This document shows positions 35,756 to 45,317 of a stretch of DNA of 64,000 nucleotides, piece after piece. Where the stretch lies: positions 620,001-684,000 of the forward strand of contig NC_014501.1 in assembly GCF_000147335.1 (NCBI RefSeq), read 5' to 3'. Source of the DNA: Gloeothece verrucosa PCC 7822. GTDB lineage: Bacteria > Cyanobacteriota > Cyanobacteriia > Cyanobacteriales > Microcystaceae. A program made the translations under genes and the position numbers. Positions within the stretch are counted from its first letter, which is position 1, and each line of letters opens with the position of its first letter. The notes beneath the pieces were generated by a model that was not told the DNA's origin, made no database searches, and saw nothing but the letters and a program-made list of their open reading frames with translations.

Positions 35756-35809
35756 GGTGATTTTCTCCAACAATTATTATCAATGGGTGGGCAACTGCCC
35801 ACCTCAAGT

Positions 35810-37138
35810 TTAGCGTTCTATATCTTCAATATGTTTAGGAACAGCAGAGGTTAATATTTCATGTCCATCCACCGTCACTAAAACATCATCTTCGATACGC
35901 ACTCCAATTCCTCGCCATTTTTCGGGGACTTCGGGTTGTCCTTCTGCGGGTTTAATAGTAGGAGAAATATAAATTCCCGGTTCAACTGTTAAAACCTGAC
36001 CCGGTTGCAAAGTTTGCCAGGTTTCTTCCCCGCATTTATACAACCCTACATCATGCACATCTAACCCTAACCAATGACCGGTTTTGTGCATATAAAAGGG
36101 TTTATATTTCTCTTCTTTGATGATTTCTTCGGTGTCTCCCGTTAATAACTCGAGTTCCTTTAAACCCTCAACAATCACTCGCACAGCCGCATCATGAAAC
36201 TCATGGTAAGGTTTGCCGGGTTGTACCTGTTCAATAGCTTTTAATTGGGCTTCTAAAACTATCTCATAAATAGTTTTTTGTTCAGGGGTAAATTGACCAC
36301 TGACGGGAAAAGTACGGGTAATATCTCCGTTGTAATAGCCATAAGAACATCCCGCATCAATGAGCAATAAATCATTTTCTTTGAGGACAGAAGTATTTTC
36401 CACATAATGAAGAATACAGGCATTAGCACCCGAGGCCACAATAGAAGGATAAGCAGGACCGATCCCCCCAAGTTGACGAAAAGTGTGTTCTATTTCGGCT
36501 TGGATTTGATATTCATATTGTCCTACTTGGGCAAATTCTCGCGCCCTGTTATGCGCTTGGGCAGAAATGATTGCCGCTTGACGCATTAAAGTTAACTCTG
36601 TAGGACTTTTAATTAGTCGCATCGGATGCAAAATAAAGTTAGTATCTTCGATGGCTATCGGTCCGGTTCCTCGTTTAGGATAGGTGGTCAATAATTTCTG
36701 CCAGTGAGCAATAATTTTTTCATTAAAGTATTGATCTCGTCCTAAATGGTAATAAATGCGGTCAGCTTTTTCGAGATACTGAGGTAATTTCTCATCCAAT
36801 TCATTGATCGGATAAGCTTCATCAGCACCAAAACGTTCTTTGGCTCCCTCTACCCCATAACGATATCCTGTCCAGGTTTCTTTTTCAGGGTCTTTTGGTT
36901 GTACAAAGAGGATAAAACGGTGTTCAGGGTGATGGGGAGCAAAAACGGCCACCGCTTCTGGTTCATTAAACCCTGTAAGATAGAAAAAGTCGCTGTCTTG
37001 ACGGAATACATATTCTACGTCGTTGTGCATTACGGCAGTGGGAGCGCTGCGAAAAATCGCTGTTCCTTGACCGATTTTTTCCATCAAACGTTCTCGTCGT
37101 TGTTGATACTCGGTTGGCTCTATATGATCAATACTCAT
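35810..37138 (-). CDS. pepP: Xaa-Pro aminopeptidase (aminopeptidase P)
   Basis: Removes N-terminal residues preceding proline. The dinuclear metal site of the pita-bread fold is complete: Asp in DAGCSYGYYNG, Asp in GDITRTFPVSG, His in HKTGHWLGLDVHDVG, Glu in VEPGIYIS and Glu in IGVRIEDDVLVT. The N-terminal domain (SDFFYLTGFNEPEAVAVF) is of the creatinase type. Its 442 residues are standard for bacterial PepP. Confidence 0.94.
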   Translation of the reverse strand: MSIDHIEPTEYQQRRERLMEKIGQGTAIFRSAPTAVMHNDVEYVFRQDSDFFYLTGFNEPEAVAVFAPHHPEHRFILFVQPKDPEKETWTGYRYGVEGAKERFGADEAYPINELDEKLPQYLEKADRIYYHLGRDQYFNEKIIAHWQKLLTTYPKRGTGPIAIEDTNFILHPMRLIKSPTELTLMRQAAIISAQAHNRAREFAQVGQYEYQIQAEIEHTFRQLGGIGPAYPSIVASGANACILHYVENTSVLKENDLLLIDAGCSYGYYNGDITRTFPVSGQFTPEQKTIYEIVLEAQLKAIEQVQPGKPYHEFHDAAVRVIVEGLKELELLTGDTEEIIKEEKYKPFYMHKTGHWLGLDVHDVGLYKCGEETWQTLQPGQVLTVEPGIYISPTIKPAEGQPEVPEKWRGIGVRIEDDVLVTVDGHEILTSAVPKHIEDIER

Positions 37139-37190
37139 CTGTGCGTATTTGTTTGAGATTATAAAAGAGTATCTCTTTATTATGCTTTGT

Positions 37191-37310
37191 TAGTCATTAG
37201 TCATTGGTCATTAGTCGTCCTACATCTAGTTGTAGCCGCTTGGCCATTGGGTTTTCCCTATTTTAACTTCCACTAATGAGTAGGGACTAAGGACTAAAGA
37301 CTATTGACTA
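37191..37310. repeat. heptad-like TAGTCAT and GGACTAA repeats
   Basis: Contains TAGTCAT-type heptads in tandem (37191-37216) and GACTAA-type units (37281-37310) in the 209-base gap between pepP and the 68-aa gene. These match the short tandem repeats known from cyanobacteria and are partly complementary to each other, so they can pair. No gene is seen here. Confidence 0.6.
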
Positions 37311-37347
37311 TCTTGCTCACTTTAGCGCCAGCGTGTTTTTTTCGGTA

Positions 37348-37554
37348 TTAAAACACTTCATCCTCTATGCCGCGCCACCATTCACCTAAACGCATCAATT
37401 CTTGATGTAATTGTTCAATTTCTTGTAAATACTCATGCTCTGCCATCGTTGAGCGGCGTTCTTGTAATTTTTTCAGCCGCAGTTGAATCAGCAACCAAGG
37501 TTTAGAAATCCCATTAGTCGCTTCAATATATTTTGCTAGTTCTTGACTATCCAT
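37348..37554 (-). CDS. small coiled-coil hypothetical protein
   Basis: A 68-aa charged helical protein (KPWLLIQLRLKKLQERR, YLQEIEQLHQELMRLGEWW) likely to form a helical hairpin or coiled coil. It has no known family. It is the last of four minus-strand genes after P450, cytochrome b and the 55-aa peptide (gap 31 bases) and so may be co-transcribed with them. Confidence 0.6.
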   Translation of the reverse strand: MDSQELAKYIEATNGISKPWLLIQLRLKKLQERRSTMAEHEYLQEIEQLHQELMRLGEWWRGIEDEVF

Positions 37555-37585
37555 ATAAGTTTTTTTTAAGACAAATTTTCTCTGA

Positions 37586-37753
37586 TTATAAACGATTTAA
37601 AAAAAAATGTACCCATTGAGTAGCACTCCTCAAACTTGAATGGTGTGAGTCTTTTTCTTCTTCGGGAGAAAATAGGGGAGAAATCAAACCAAAGACAATC
37701 CCACCAAACACAAAAATTTCCACGAGGGACAGAACCCTATTATTGTTTTTCAT
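37586..37753 (-). CDS. small single-helix membrane protein, translationally coupled
   Basis: A 55-aa frame (MKNNNRVLSLVEIF...) with one membrane helix (about residues 8-27, VEIFVFGGIVFGLISPLF) and an acidic then basic tail. Its ATG overlaps the TGA of the cytochrome b gene (ATGA at 37753-37750), a classic coupling signal, and AAGG lies upstream in the end of that gene. It is too short for usual gene-finding cutoffs. It may be an accessory subunit of the cytochrome b protein, which is inference. Confidence 0.6.
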   Translation of the reverse strand: MKNNNRVLSLVEIFVFGGIVFGLISPLFSPEEEKDSHHSSLRSATQWVHFFLNRL

Positions 37754-38361
37754 TGCCTTGTTTCTTTTCTAGATTTAATAAATTCTTGAATTTTTTGTCT
37801 CCAAAGTCGAGGAGAGTCACTGGGGCGATATTGTCTACGAAACATAGACATAATTAAAGGTGTCCCGCCAATTTTTAACCCCATTAAAACATGAATGATT
37901 AAACAACCGAGCAGAACCAGCCAAGCCGATAAATGGAGTTGATACCAAGTTTCATTTAAATTTCCATCAGGTAACCATTCTTCTTTCATTTGTCTGCCCG
38001 TCATCAATGCCCAAGTTCCAGCCAGTAACATGACAGTATTAATAATTCGATAGAGACTGTACCACCAAATCGGTTTCCCCACTGCGGTTAATTTATTAAT
38101 CGTATCACCTTGAATTAAGCGTTTTTGTCCTGGATGAAAACTATATAAAGCCAAAGCCGGAAAAACAATTAAAAACAATACTCCGAAGGTTCCATGAATA
38201 CCAATCATGTCAGGAATATTGGGCAAAGGAAGCTGAATTAATCGACCATCGTAAATATTATAAACCCAAAAAGCCGTAACCATCGCCAACAAGACAACGA
38301 TAAGATTGACTCCGTGAAGAATTCGCAGCAGTAAAGGCTGGTAAGGTTGAGAACGAGCCAC
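37750..38361 (-). CDS. cytochrome b561/b6-like diheme membrane protein
   Basis: A 203-aa membrane protein with four helices. Conserved His residues suited to two hemes are in LRILHGVNLIVV, MIGIHGTFG and, in the last helix, LHLSAWLVLLGCLIIHVLMG. It resembles the cytochrome b561/formate-dehydrogenase-gamma-like family. It lies 21 bases downstream of the P450 gene and overlaps the 55-aa peptide, so the operon could form an electron path to the P450. The specific role is not known. Confidence 0.8.
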   Translation of the reverse strand: MARSQPYQPLLLRILHGVNLIVVLLAMVTAFWVYNIYDGRLIQLPLPNIPDMIGIHGTFGVLFLIVFPALALYSFHPGQKRLIQGDTINKLTAVGKPIWWYSLYRIINTVMLLAGTWALMTGRQMKEEWLPDGNLNETWYQLHLSAWLVLLGCLIIHVLMGLKIGGTPLIMSMFRRQYRPSDSPRLWRQKIQEFIKSRKETRQ

Positions 38362-38382
38362 TCGGGTTTTCCTCTTTTCAAT

Positions 38383-39726
38383 TCAATGATAATTAACCGA
38401 TTTTAGCACCATTTTAAAATTGTTTGGAGGAGCGATAGTTAAGCCGCGTCTTACGGGTTTGAGGGGACGAGAATTAAGCAACTCTAACTGAAAACGCTGC
38501 AACAGGGTTGCTAATACCAATTTCATTTCTAGTAAAGCCAAAGCCATGCCAATACAGCGACGGTTACCGCCGCCAAAAGGAATATATTCATATAAAGAAT
38601 ACTGTCGTTCTAAAAAGCGTTCAGGTTTAAATTGATCGGGTTGAGGATAAAGATCTTCTCGATGATGTAATAAATAGATACAAGGTGCTAGGACGGTATT
38701 AGCCGCAAACTTATATCCTAATAATTCCATATCCGACTTGAGAATTCTTGGGAATGTCAGAGGAGCAACCGGGTATATTCTCAAGGTTTCTGAACAAACG
38801 GCATTGAGATAGGGGAGTTTACAAATGTGAGCGAGATTTGATTTGTCTTCCACACTCGATAATTCAAAACGTAATTTATCGCCCACTTCAGGTAAATAAT
38901 GAATCCAATATAATGCCCAAGTTAAAATGCTTGCGGTGGTTTCATGTCCGGCAATTAACATCGTCATTAACTCATCGCGTAACTCGAGTAAAGTCATGGG
39001 TTCTCCGTTTTCATCCCTTGCACTGAGCAAAAGGGTTAAGATATCTTCCCCGTCTAATTTTTCTTGTTGTTGGCGTTCTCGAATTTCCTCACAGATCAGT
39101 TGATCTACTTGGGCTTTCAGACGCAAAAATCTACCCCAAGGACTCAAAGGACCCCAATCTTTTCGCAGTTGCCGAAAAAACAATATGCTAGAACTTAAAG
39201 GAGAACTGATAGAGTCTAAGACAGTGGTGAGCAGTTGTCTGAGTTTATGGTAGCGTTCGCCTTCTTGTAAACCAAAAACGGCTTTTAAAATTACTCTGAG
39301 GGTAATTTCTTGCATAATGGTACGAACTCGAAAAGGTTTACCCACCTGTAACGGTTCAGTGACTTGTGCGGCGATGTCACAGATTAATTGTTGGTAAGTT
39401 TGCAAGCGTTCCCCATGAAACGGCGGCGTTAACAGTTTTCGTTGACGTTGATGAGCAACCCCATCTAACAAAATCAGGGAGTTTTCCCCAACGAAAAATT
39501 TTAAAATTCCGTTGCCTCTGCCACTGTCAAATTGTTCAGCAGGAGCGGTCATAATTTGTTGTATGGCTTTCGGGTTACTGATATAGACAAAGGGAGTTTC
39601 CGATCTCCCTACCGCAAAGCAGTCTCCGAAGCGTTTACCATTTTCATCCATATAGTCGGTGGGACGAAAAACAAGCTTTAACATTCGCAGCATTTGAGGT
39701 TGGGTTGGACGAGGCGGCAGCGTCAT
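38383..39726 (-). CDS. cytochrome P450 (CYP110-like)
   Basis: Heme monooxygenase. The heme-thiolate Cys is in FGGGNRRCIGMA, the I-helix oxygen motif is AGHETTAS, the K-helix ExxR is ETLRIYP and PERFL precedes the heme loop. The start LPPRPTQPQMLRMLKLVFRP resembles CYP110 proteins of cyanobacteria, which hydroxylate fatty acids or terpenes. It heads a minus-strand operon with a cytochrome b protein and two small proteins. No ferredoxin is visible nearby. Confidence 0.92.
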   Translation of the reverse strand: MTLPPRPTQPQMLRMLKLVFRPTDYMDENGKRFGDCFAVGRSETPFVYISNPKAIQQIMTAPAEQFDSGRGNGILKFFVGENSLILLDGVAHQRQRKLLTPPFHGERLQTYQQLICDIAAQVTEPLQVGKPFRVRTIMQEITLRVILKAVFGLQEGERYHKLRQLLTTVLDSISSPLSSSILFFRQLRKDWGPLSPWGRFLRLKAQVDQLICEEIRERQQQEKLDGEDILTLLLSARDENGEPMTLLELRDELMTMLIAGHETTASILTWALYWIHYLPEVGDKLRFELSSVEDKSNLAHICKLPYLNAVCSETLRIYPVAPLTFPRILKSDMELLGYKFAANTVLAPCIYLLHHREDLYPQPDQFKPERFLERQYSLYEYIPFGGGNRRCIGMALALLEMKLVLATLLQRFQLELLNSRPLKPVRRGLTIAPPNNFKMVLKSVNYH

Positions 39727-40078
39727 GATCCAGTTATGGAATAGGTGAACTATTTAATAGTGTAGCGTCTGTTCACTGAGTGTTTCTGAGTTGGGCAGAC
39801 CCAGATAAATCTATCTTTAGTTAGAGACATAATAGAAAAAATTTTTTGTTATATTAGTGGTTGCTTCAAATAAAAATTAACAGAATTAAAAAAGGAAATA
39901 ACAAGCTTATCCATTGGCAATCAATGAAAATTTTTGACTACATTTATTGAGGACAGACGCTTCAATAAAATTAATAAAATTTAAAAATTGAAAATACAGG
40001 GTTGCTTTTATAATCATCAAAAGCTAAGTTTATTTATAGAGTTTACCCGACCATCACGCAATTTCTGGAGACAAAAAA
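39727..40078. other. 352-base spacer between P450 and the RTX protein gene
   Basis: AT-rich, with no reading frame and no recognised RNA or repeat. It must hold the divergent promoters of the P450 operon and the RTX gene. CTGGAGA lies about 9 bases before the RTX start. Confidence 0.5.
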
Positions 40079-43000
40079 ATGGCAATTACCTCTAATCCCA
40101 TTCCCGAACTGATTAAAAAATCTTCGCTTTCTGTAGGCTTACAAGAAGTGGCCCACATTCCTAATAGTGGAACAGGTAGTAATAGTGCCGCTCGCTTAAA
40201 TTTCCTCTCCTCTGCTAATGATGGTAGCGGACGGTTATTTGTTAATGATATGCGGGGAAAACTTTATGTTATTGATAATGGCAATGTTAGTGTATATTTA
40301 GACCTTAAAACTCAAGTGGTGTCAAATTTTTTATCGACTTCTGGACAGCAGGGATTTACGTCTTTTGCTTTTGATCCCGATTTTAAAACCAATGGCATAT
40401 TTTACACCGTAAATAGTGAACAAAAAAGTACCTCAGTTCCCGATTATCCCATTACTAAACCGATTTATGACAGCAAAGGCAACCTGATAGCAAGCTCTCA
40501 TCATGATGTCATTCGACAATGGCAAGTGAGCAACCCTACGGCTAATACCTTTTTTGGAACGATGCGCGAATTACTACGCATTGAAGAACCCTATGCGGAT
40601 CATAACGTAGGACAAATCGCCTTTAACCCCAATGCTAAACCCGGCGATCCAGATTATGGAATGCTTTATATCGCCACGGCCGATGGTGGAAGTAATGGAT
40701 TTCCCGTAACCGATACCGATCCTTTAGATAACGGACAAGATTTAAGTGTTCCTCTGGCAAAAATTCTGCGGATTGATCCTAAAGGCAATAATAGTGCTAA
40801 CGGAAAATATGGCATTCCGAGCGACAATCCTTTTGTTAAAGATAACAACCCTAATACTTTAGGAGAAATCTGGGCTTACGGATTGCGAAATCCCCATCGT
40901 ATTAGTTGGGATACCGGAGGCGATGGCAAAATGCTCATTGCTGATATTGGCCAGCATTTTATCGAAGAAGTCAATTTAGGCATTAAAGGTGCTAATTATG
41001 GTTGGGGAAATCGGGAAGGCACTTTTGTGATTAATGACAATAATGAATATGCTCTCTATCCCTTGCCGGACAATGACGCAGACTACCATTATACCTATCC
41101 CGTTGCCCAATATGACCATGATATTAGCGGACTGGTGGCTATCGCTGGCGGCTATGTTTACCGAGGTTCAGCCATTCCTGAATTAGTGGGGCAGTATATT
41201 ACTGCGGACTTTGCTAATGATGGACGATTTTTCAACGTCAGTGCGAGTCAACTGGTGAATGGTCAACAGGCGACCTTGAGTGAACTAAGACTATTTAATG
41301 GCACTCAAGAAACCTCTTTTTTAAAGCTTCTCAATAGCACTCGCAGCGATGTAAGATTCGGCGTTGATGAAGCCGGGGAAATCTACGTTACCAATAAAAT
41401 AGATGGAATTATCAGAAAGCTTGTGCGTTCACCGGAAGTGACTAACCTTAACCCCGAAGGTAGCATTCAGACCGCTTTTTATATTAGTGATAGCAGCGTC
41501 ACCGAAGGAAGCACTAATAATTTATCGGCTAGTTTTACCGTGAGTCTGACGGGTGCGGCTAATTCTACTGTAACCGTTGATTATGCCACAGCAGACGGAC
41601 CCGCTAAAGCCGGACTTGACTATACTGCAACCAGTGGGACACTAACTTTCTTGCCTGGAGAAACCAGCAAAACGATTAATGTCAACATCCTCAACGATAA
41701 TACTAACGAAAACACCGAATATTTTACCGTTAATTTAAGTAATCCCCTGAATGGGTTGCTAATACAGCCTGTGGGAACCGCGACCATTTCTGATACTTTA
41801 TTTTCATCGGTTAGTGTCACCTTACCTTCAGGGGTTGAAAATTTAACTCTGACTGGCAGCAATAATATTAACGGCACTGGTAATACTGGCAATAATATTC
41901 TTACAGGCAATAGTGGGAACAATATCCTTAACGGTAAAGAGGGGGCAGATATTCTCATAGGAGATGCCGGCAACGATACCTATGTCGTTGACAACGCCGG
42001 CGACCAAGTGATTGAAACCCTCGATCAGGGAACCGATACGGTTCAAGCTAGTATTGATTATACCCTGCCGGAAAACGTAGAAATTTTAACCTTGACAGAG
42101 AGCAATAATCTCACAGGCACAGGTAATCTTCTCAATAATACTTTGTGGGGCAATACAGGCAATAATTCGCTTTACGGTGCCCAAGGGAATGATTATATTA
42201 ATGGTAAGGCGGGTGCAGATACTCTCACAGGAGGAGAGGGCAATGATAGCTATGTCGTTGACAATGCCGGCGACCAAGTGATTGAAACCCTCAATCAAGG
42301 AACTGATACCGTTCAAACCAGTATGAATTATACCCTGCCAGAAAACGTAGAATATTTAATTTTAACTGGGACAGATAGTGTTACAGGCACAGGTAATGTT
42401 TTGAATAATACTTTGTGGGGCAATACAGGCAATAATTCTCTCTACGGTGCCCAAGGGAATGATAATCTTAATGGTAAGGCGGGTGCAGATACTCTCACAG
42501 GAGGAGAGGGCAATGATAGCTATGTCGTTGACAACGCCGGCGACCAAGTGATTGAAACCGTAGCTCAGGGAACTGATAAGGTTCAAGCCAGTATTGATTA
42601 TATCCTGCCGGAAAACGTCGAACATTTAACCTTAACAGGGACAGATAATCTCAGTGGCAGTGGAAATCTTGTTAATAATTATTTGACTGGCAATGCTGGT
42701 AACAATACTCTTAGTGGAGGGGATGGTAATGATACCCTAAGCGGCAATGATGGAGATGATACTCTGATAGGAGGCAATGGAAATGACCTTGTCACAGGCG
42801 GCAATGGGAATGATGTTTTCTTGTTTGAATCTAGAATAGAGGGAATTGACACCATTCAAGATTTTTCTATCACTAACGATACAATTCAGATTCGCCGCAG
42901 TGGGTTTGATGGGGAATTGCTATTAGGAATACTCAATCAAGCTCAATTTGTTTTAGGCTCTAGTGCAGGGGATAGTGATGATCGTTTTATCTATCAACAA

Positions 43001-43117
43001 AGTACAGGAAAATTATTTTTTGATCAAGATGGAACCGGCAGTATTGCTCAAATTCAAATTGCTACTCTATCTAATAAAGTTAGCCTGAACTTTAATAATT
43101 TAACGATTGTTGCTTAG
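40079..43117 (+). CDS. secreted sugar-dehydrogenase-like protein with Calx-beta and RTX repeats
   Basis: Residues 15-455 form a six-bladed propeller of the PQQ-type glucose/sorbosone dehydrogenase-like family (GLQEVAHIPNSG, GQIAFNPNAKPGDP, EIWAYGLRNPHRISWD). Residues about 465-585 are a Calx-beta domain (TVDYATADGPAKAGLDYTA). Three 90-residue RTX-related units (YVVDNAGDQVIETL...TLPENVE) follow, then nonapeptide GGxGNDxLxG repeats and a C-terminal segment (FIYQQSTGKLFFDQDG) typical of type I secretion. There is no N-terminal signal, as expected for that route. Substrate and PQQ dependence are unproven. Confidence 0.88.
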   Translation: MAITSNPIPELIKKSSLSVGLQEVAHIPNSGTGSNSAARLNFLSSANDGSGRLFVNDMRGKLYVIDNGNVSVYLDLKTQVVSNFLSTSGQQGFTSFAFDPDFKTNGIFYTVNSEQKSTSVPDYPITKPIYDSKGNLIASSHHDVIRQWQVSNPTANTFFGTMRELLRIEEPYADHNVGQIAFNPNAKPGDPDYGMLYIATADGGSNGFPVTDTDPLDNGQDLSVPLAKILRIDPKGNNSANGKYGIPSDNPFVKDNNPNTLGEIWAYGLRNPHRISWDTGGDGKMLIADIGQHFIEEVNLGIKGANYGWGNREGTFVINDNNEYALYPLPDNDADYHYTYPVAQYDHDISGLVAIAGGYVYRGSAIPELVGQYITADFANDGRFFNVSASQLVNGQQATLSELRLFNGTQETSFLKLLNSTRSDVRFGVDEAGEIYVTNKIDGIIRKLVRSPEVTNLNPEGSIQTAFYISDSSVTEGSTNNLSASFTVSLTGAANSTVTVDYATADGPAKAGLDYTATSGTLTFLPGETSKTINVNILNDNTNENTEYFTVNLSNPLNGLLIQPVGTATISDTLFSSVSVTLPSGVENLTLTGSNNINGTGNTGNNILTGNSGNNILNGKEGADILIGDAGNDTYVVDNAGDQVIETLDQGTDTVQASIDYTLPENVEILTLTESNNLTGTGNLLNNTLWGNTGNNSLYGAQGNDYINGKAGADTLTGGEGNDSYVVDNAGDQVIETLNQGTDTVQTSMNYTLPENVEYLILTGTDSVTGTGNVLNNTLWGNTGNNSLYGAQGNDNLNGKAGADTLTGGEGNDSYVVDNAGDQVIETVAQGTDKVQASIDYILPENVEHLTLTGTDNLSGSGNLVNNYLTGNAGNNTLSGGDGNDTLSGNDGDDTLIGGNGNDLVTGGNGNDVFLFESRIEGIDTIQDFSITNDTIQIRRSGFDGELLLGILNQAQFVLGSSAGDSDDRFIYQQSTGKLFFDQDGTGSIAQIQIATLSNKVSLNFNNLTIVA
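41981..42790 (+). repeat. 270-bp tandem repeats in the RTX gene
   Basis: The block beginning TATGTCGTTGACAA starts at 41981, 42251 and 42521, exactly 270 bases apart, encoding 90-residue units. The second and third units are nearly identical at the DNA level, suggesting recent duplication or gene conversion. Confidence 0.85.
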
Positions 43118-43223
43118 TGGTAAGAAGGGTGTAGGGTGTGGGGTATCCCCATCAAGAAATTGAGGGGATTTAACAAGTAAATTTAAATTAAATCTGTGAC
43201 AACTTATCAAAGCGGCTTGGGGA

Positions 43224-44393
43224 TTATTTGAACAAAATATTTTTTTCTTGCTCTCCAGTATTTTTATTAAACAACTTGATCAGTTTAAAATATTTAAACA
43301 AATGTTGTTTGAGCAAAAGAATAAAATCCGGATTCTCAAATAATTCTTCTTGATTTTGCAAAATATGTTCTGATTCATCCAGGTGTTTAAATTTTTCGTG
43401 GTAGTCTACAATCAAGCGAATAAAAGCAGAATTAATAAATTCTTCGATGCTTCGTAATAGACTAGGCTGTAAAAATAATGAGTATTTTTCCACTGTTCGA
43501 TTCAAAGTTTCTTTAGTGGAATGGCATTCTTGAGACAAATAATCAAGCCAATTCATATCTTCAAGGGAATACAAAAGATTATCTGTACTTTTGATGGATT
43601 CAGATAATTGAGAAACTTGTTCTGTATCTAACTTATCAAAAATCTCAGAAATTTCTTTTATTTTAGATGTTTGATGATCTAGTTTAACTTTTTCAAAAGT
43701 TTCTTGCAAGACATAGAAATGATGAAGGAGCGGTTGTTTTATTTGTTGCATAGCCACTCTTTCCTTTTTTTTATCCTTTTTGTCTCTTTCTGATTCTATT
43801 ACTCTATCTACGGCAAAAAGCACTAAAAGTATTCCCAAAATTTCCGTAGCCATGTTAATAGAAAAATCTTCGATTAAGCTATTATTAGAATGAAGAATAA
43901 GAGCCGCACAAAAACAAATTACCAATAATCCCACTAAAATAAAATAGGTTTTTCTTAATTTCGGCTCAATTTCTTTTGGATACAGCCAGGAGAAAAAATC
44001 GATGTTATTATCTTCAGATTGATTAGCTGAAAGGCTATCAGATGCTTCGGGTTTGATATCAATGACAAAAATAACACTCGCTAATCCCAGAAAAATAGCG
44101 CCTATCCCCCCTCCAGCTAAGGTGGCAATTAAAGGAGAATAATATTTTAAAAGACTGATAGCGACTAAACTCGTGCAGGTTCCAATTAAAAAACCCAAGA
44201 GGCTTTTCAGATAAATTTTGAAATTACTATTTTTTAAGTTTTTCAATTGACTAGCCAAAAAGGATTGAGAAATTAAAAAATAAAATTTCTGAATAATTTT
44301 ATGAGAGAAAGGAGTCATCGGTTCTGTGTCGGTTGAAGATTCTATATCTTTAGGGGGTATTTGGATAGTTAAATGTGGTTTCATTAAAATCAT
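43224..44393 (-). CDS. membrane protein with C-terminal helical cytoplasmic domain, unknown
   Basis: A 389-aa protein. Four hydrophobic helices lie in residues about 65-200 (SLLGFLIGTCTSLVAISLL, LAGGGIGAIFLGLASVIFV, YFILVGLLVICFCAALIL and INMATEILGILLVLFAVDRVI). A highly charged stretch (ESERDKKDKKKER) and a long helical domain follow. The TEILGI...DR segment followed by charged residues recurs in bacterial membrane proteins of unknown function. It is convergent with the RTX gene and stands alone. Confidence 0.65.
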   Translation of the reverse strand: MILMKPHLTIQIPPKDIESSTDTEPMTPFSHKIIQKFYFLISQSFLASQLKNLKNSNFKIYLKSLLGFLIGTCTSLVAISLLKYYSPLIATLAGGGIGAIFLGLASVIFVIDIKPEASDSLSANQSEDNNIDFFSWLYPKEIEPKLRKTYFILVGLLVICFCAALILHSNNSLIEDFSINMATEILGILLVLFAVDRVIESERDKKDKKKERVAMQQIKQPLLHHFYVLQETFEKVKLDHQTSKIKEISEIFDKLDTEQVSQLSESIKSTDNLLYSLEDMNWLDYLSQECHSTKETLNRTVEKYSLFLQPSLLRSIEEFINSAFIRLIVDYHEKFKHLDESEHILQNQEELFENPDFILLLKQHLFKYFKLIKLFNKNTGEQEKNILFK

Positions 44394-44650
44394 ATACTTT
44401 TACTTTAATTAATATAGTTTAAAGGCTGATTCTATGGTCTAAAAAAAAACCGCTTTTGTCATCACCCGCAAGAAATGAATATTGAGTTGCCGTGAAACAA
44501 GAAGTATATCAAAAGAAATAGAGCCTTTTTTGATTCTGTCTAAAGACTGAGAAAAATTCGAGAAATCCTCTTTCTATCTAAAGATGATACTTCGAAGATT
44601 TTTCCTTGTAATAGAAATATATGAACAAAAATTTTCATAGGAGATTTATT

Positions 44651-44959
44651 ATGAGTGAGATCAAGCAAAATGTTGATAATAAAGAGCCAATAAAAGAAGA
44701 AGATCAATACGAGGGACGTTTAACGGCTAACCCAGGTGATCGCATCAGTGAAGAACCCCAAACGATCGAAGAAAAAGCTCAACAAGTTGCTGTAGATAGT
44801 TGGGATATTGTGGGTTACCAACAAGTTCCGACTTATTTTGTCGTCGATAACCCAGACGGAAGTCAAGAAGCGTTGCATCATGTCAAAGATGCCGATAAAA
44901 TTTCTGATGTGATCCGTCAGGCGAGAGTAGATGAAGATGGAAATCGAGTTTGGTGGTAA
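44651..44959 (+). CDS. small acidic hypothetical protein
   Basis: A 102-aa hydrophilic, acidic protein with no known domain (LTANPGDRISEEP, WDIVGYQQVPTYFVVD, ISDVIRQARVDEDGNRVWW). The start at 44651 follows a clear AGGAG ribosome binding site, so the longer frame from 44621 is rejected. The TTAN...EEP style resembles the DUF6335-type protein at 47540. Both may be stress-related, which is a guess from composition and neighbourhood. Confidence 0.65.
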   Translation: MSEIKQNVDNKEPIKEEDQYEGRLTANPGDRISEEPQTIEEKAQQVAVDSWDIVGYQQVPTYFVVDNPDGSQEALHHVKDADKISDVIRQARVDEDGNRVWW

Positions 44960-45317
44960 TTAACAACCGGTTTAAACATCTTTGCCGCACTTTTTTTCCC
45001 TCATAATCTGTCTTTTTAGGGAGCATTTTAAATAGGTATTTAAGGCTTATCTATGGCATTAAAATATAATTTAAGATGTTCCCCTAACTTTTAAAATATT
45101 TTGTGGAGATGAGAGTATCTCCGAGTTTATAATATAAAATTATTGATGACATTTCCTGAATAAAATTTTATCAGTCAAAAGAATTATTTCCCGAGTTCGA
45201 TTCAGCAAAATCAACCTTAAGCCTATTTATTACTGGGGTTGGATGCTAGGCTAAAGCGTTAATTTTATTGTAAAGGTGTTGAGAAAGAAATTTGATATAT
45301 TTTCAAAGAGCCTAATT
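44960..45317. other. 358-base spacer before the GT4 gene
   Basis: AT-rich. It contains a small hairpin (GGAGA...TCTCC at about 45104-45122) and no recognised gene. The in-frame stretch 45276-45317 upstream of the chosen start of the glycosyltransferase is probably leader. Confidence 0.5.

Noticed and set aside
41843..42625. Repeated minus-strand frames and a possible CRISPR-like array in the RTX gene
   Set aside because: The 270-bp units are coding RTX repeats. They are far too long and lack the repeat-spacer pattern of CRISPR; the minus frames are shadows.
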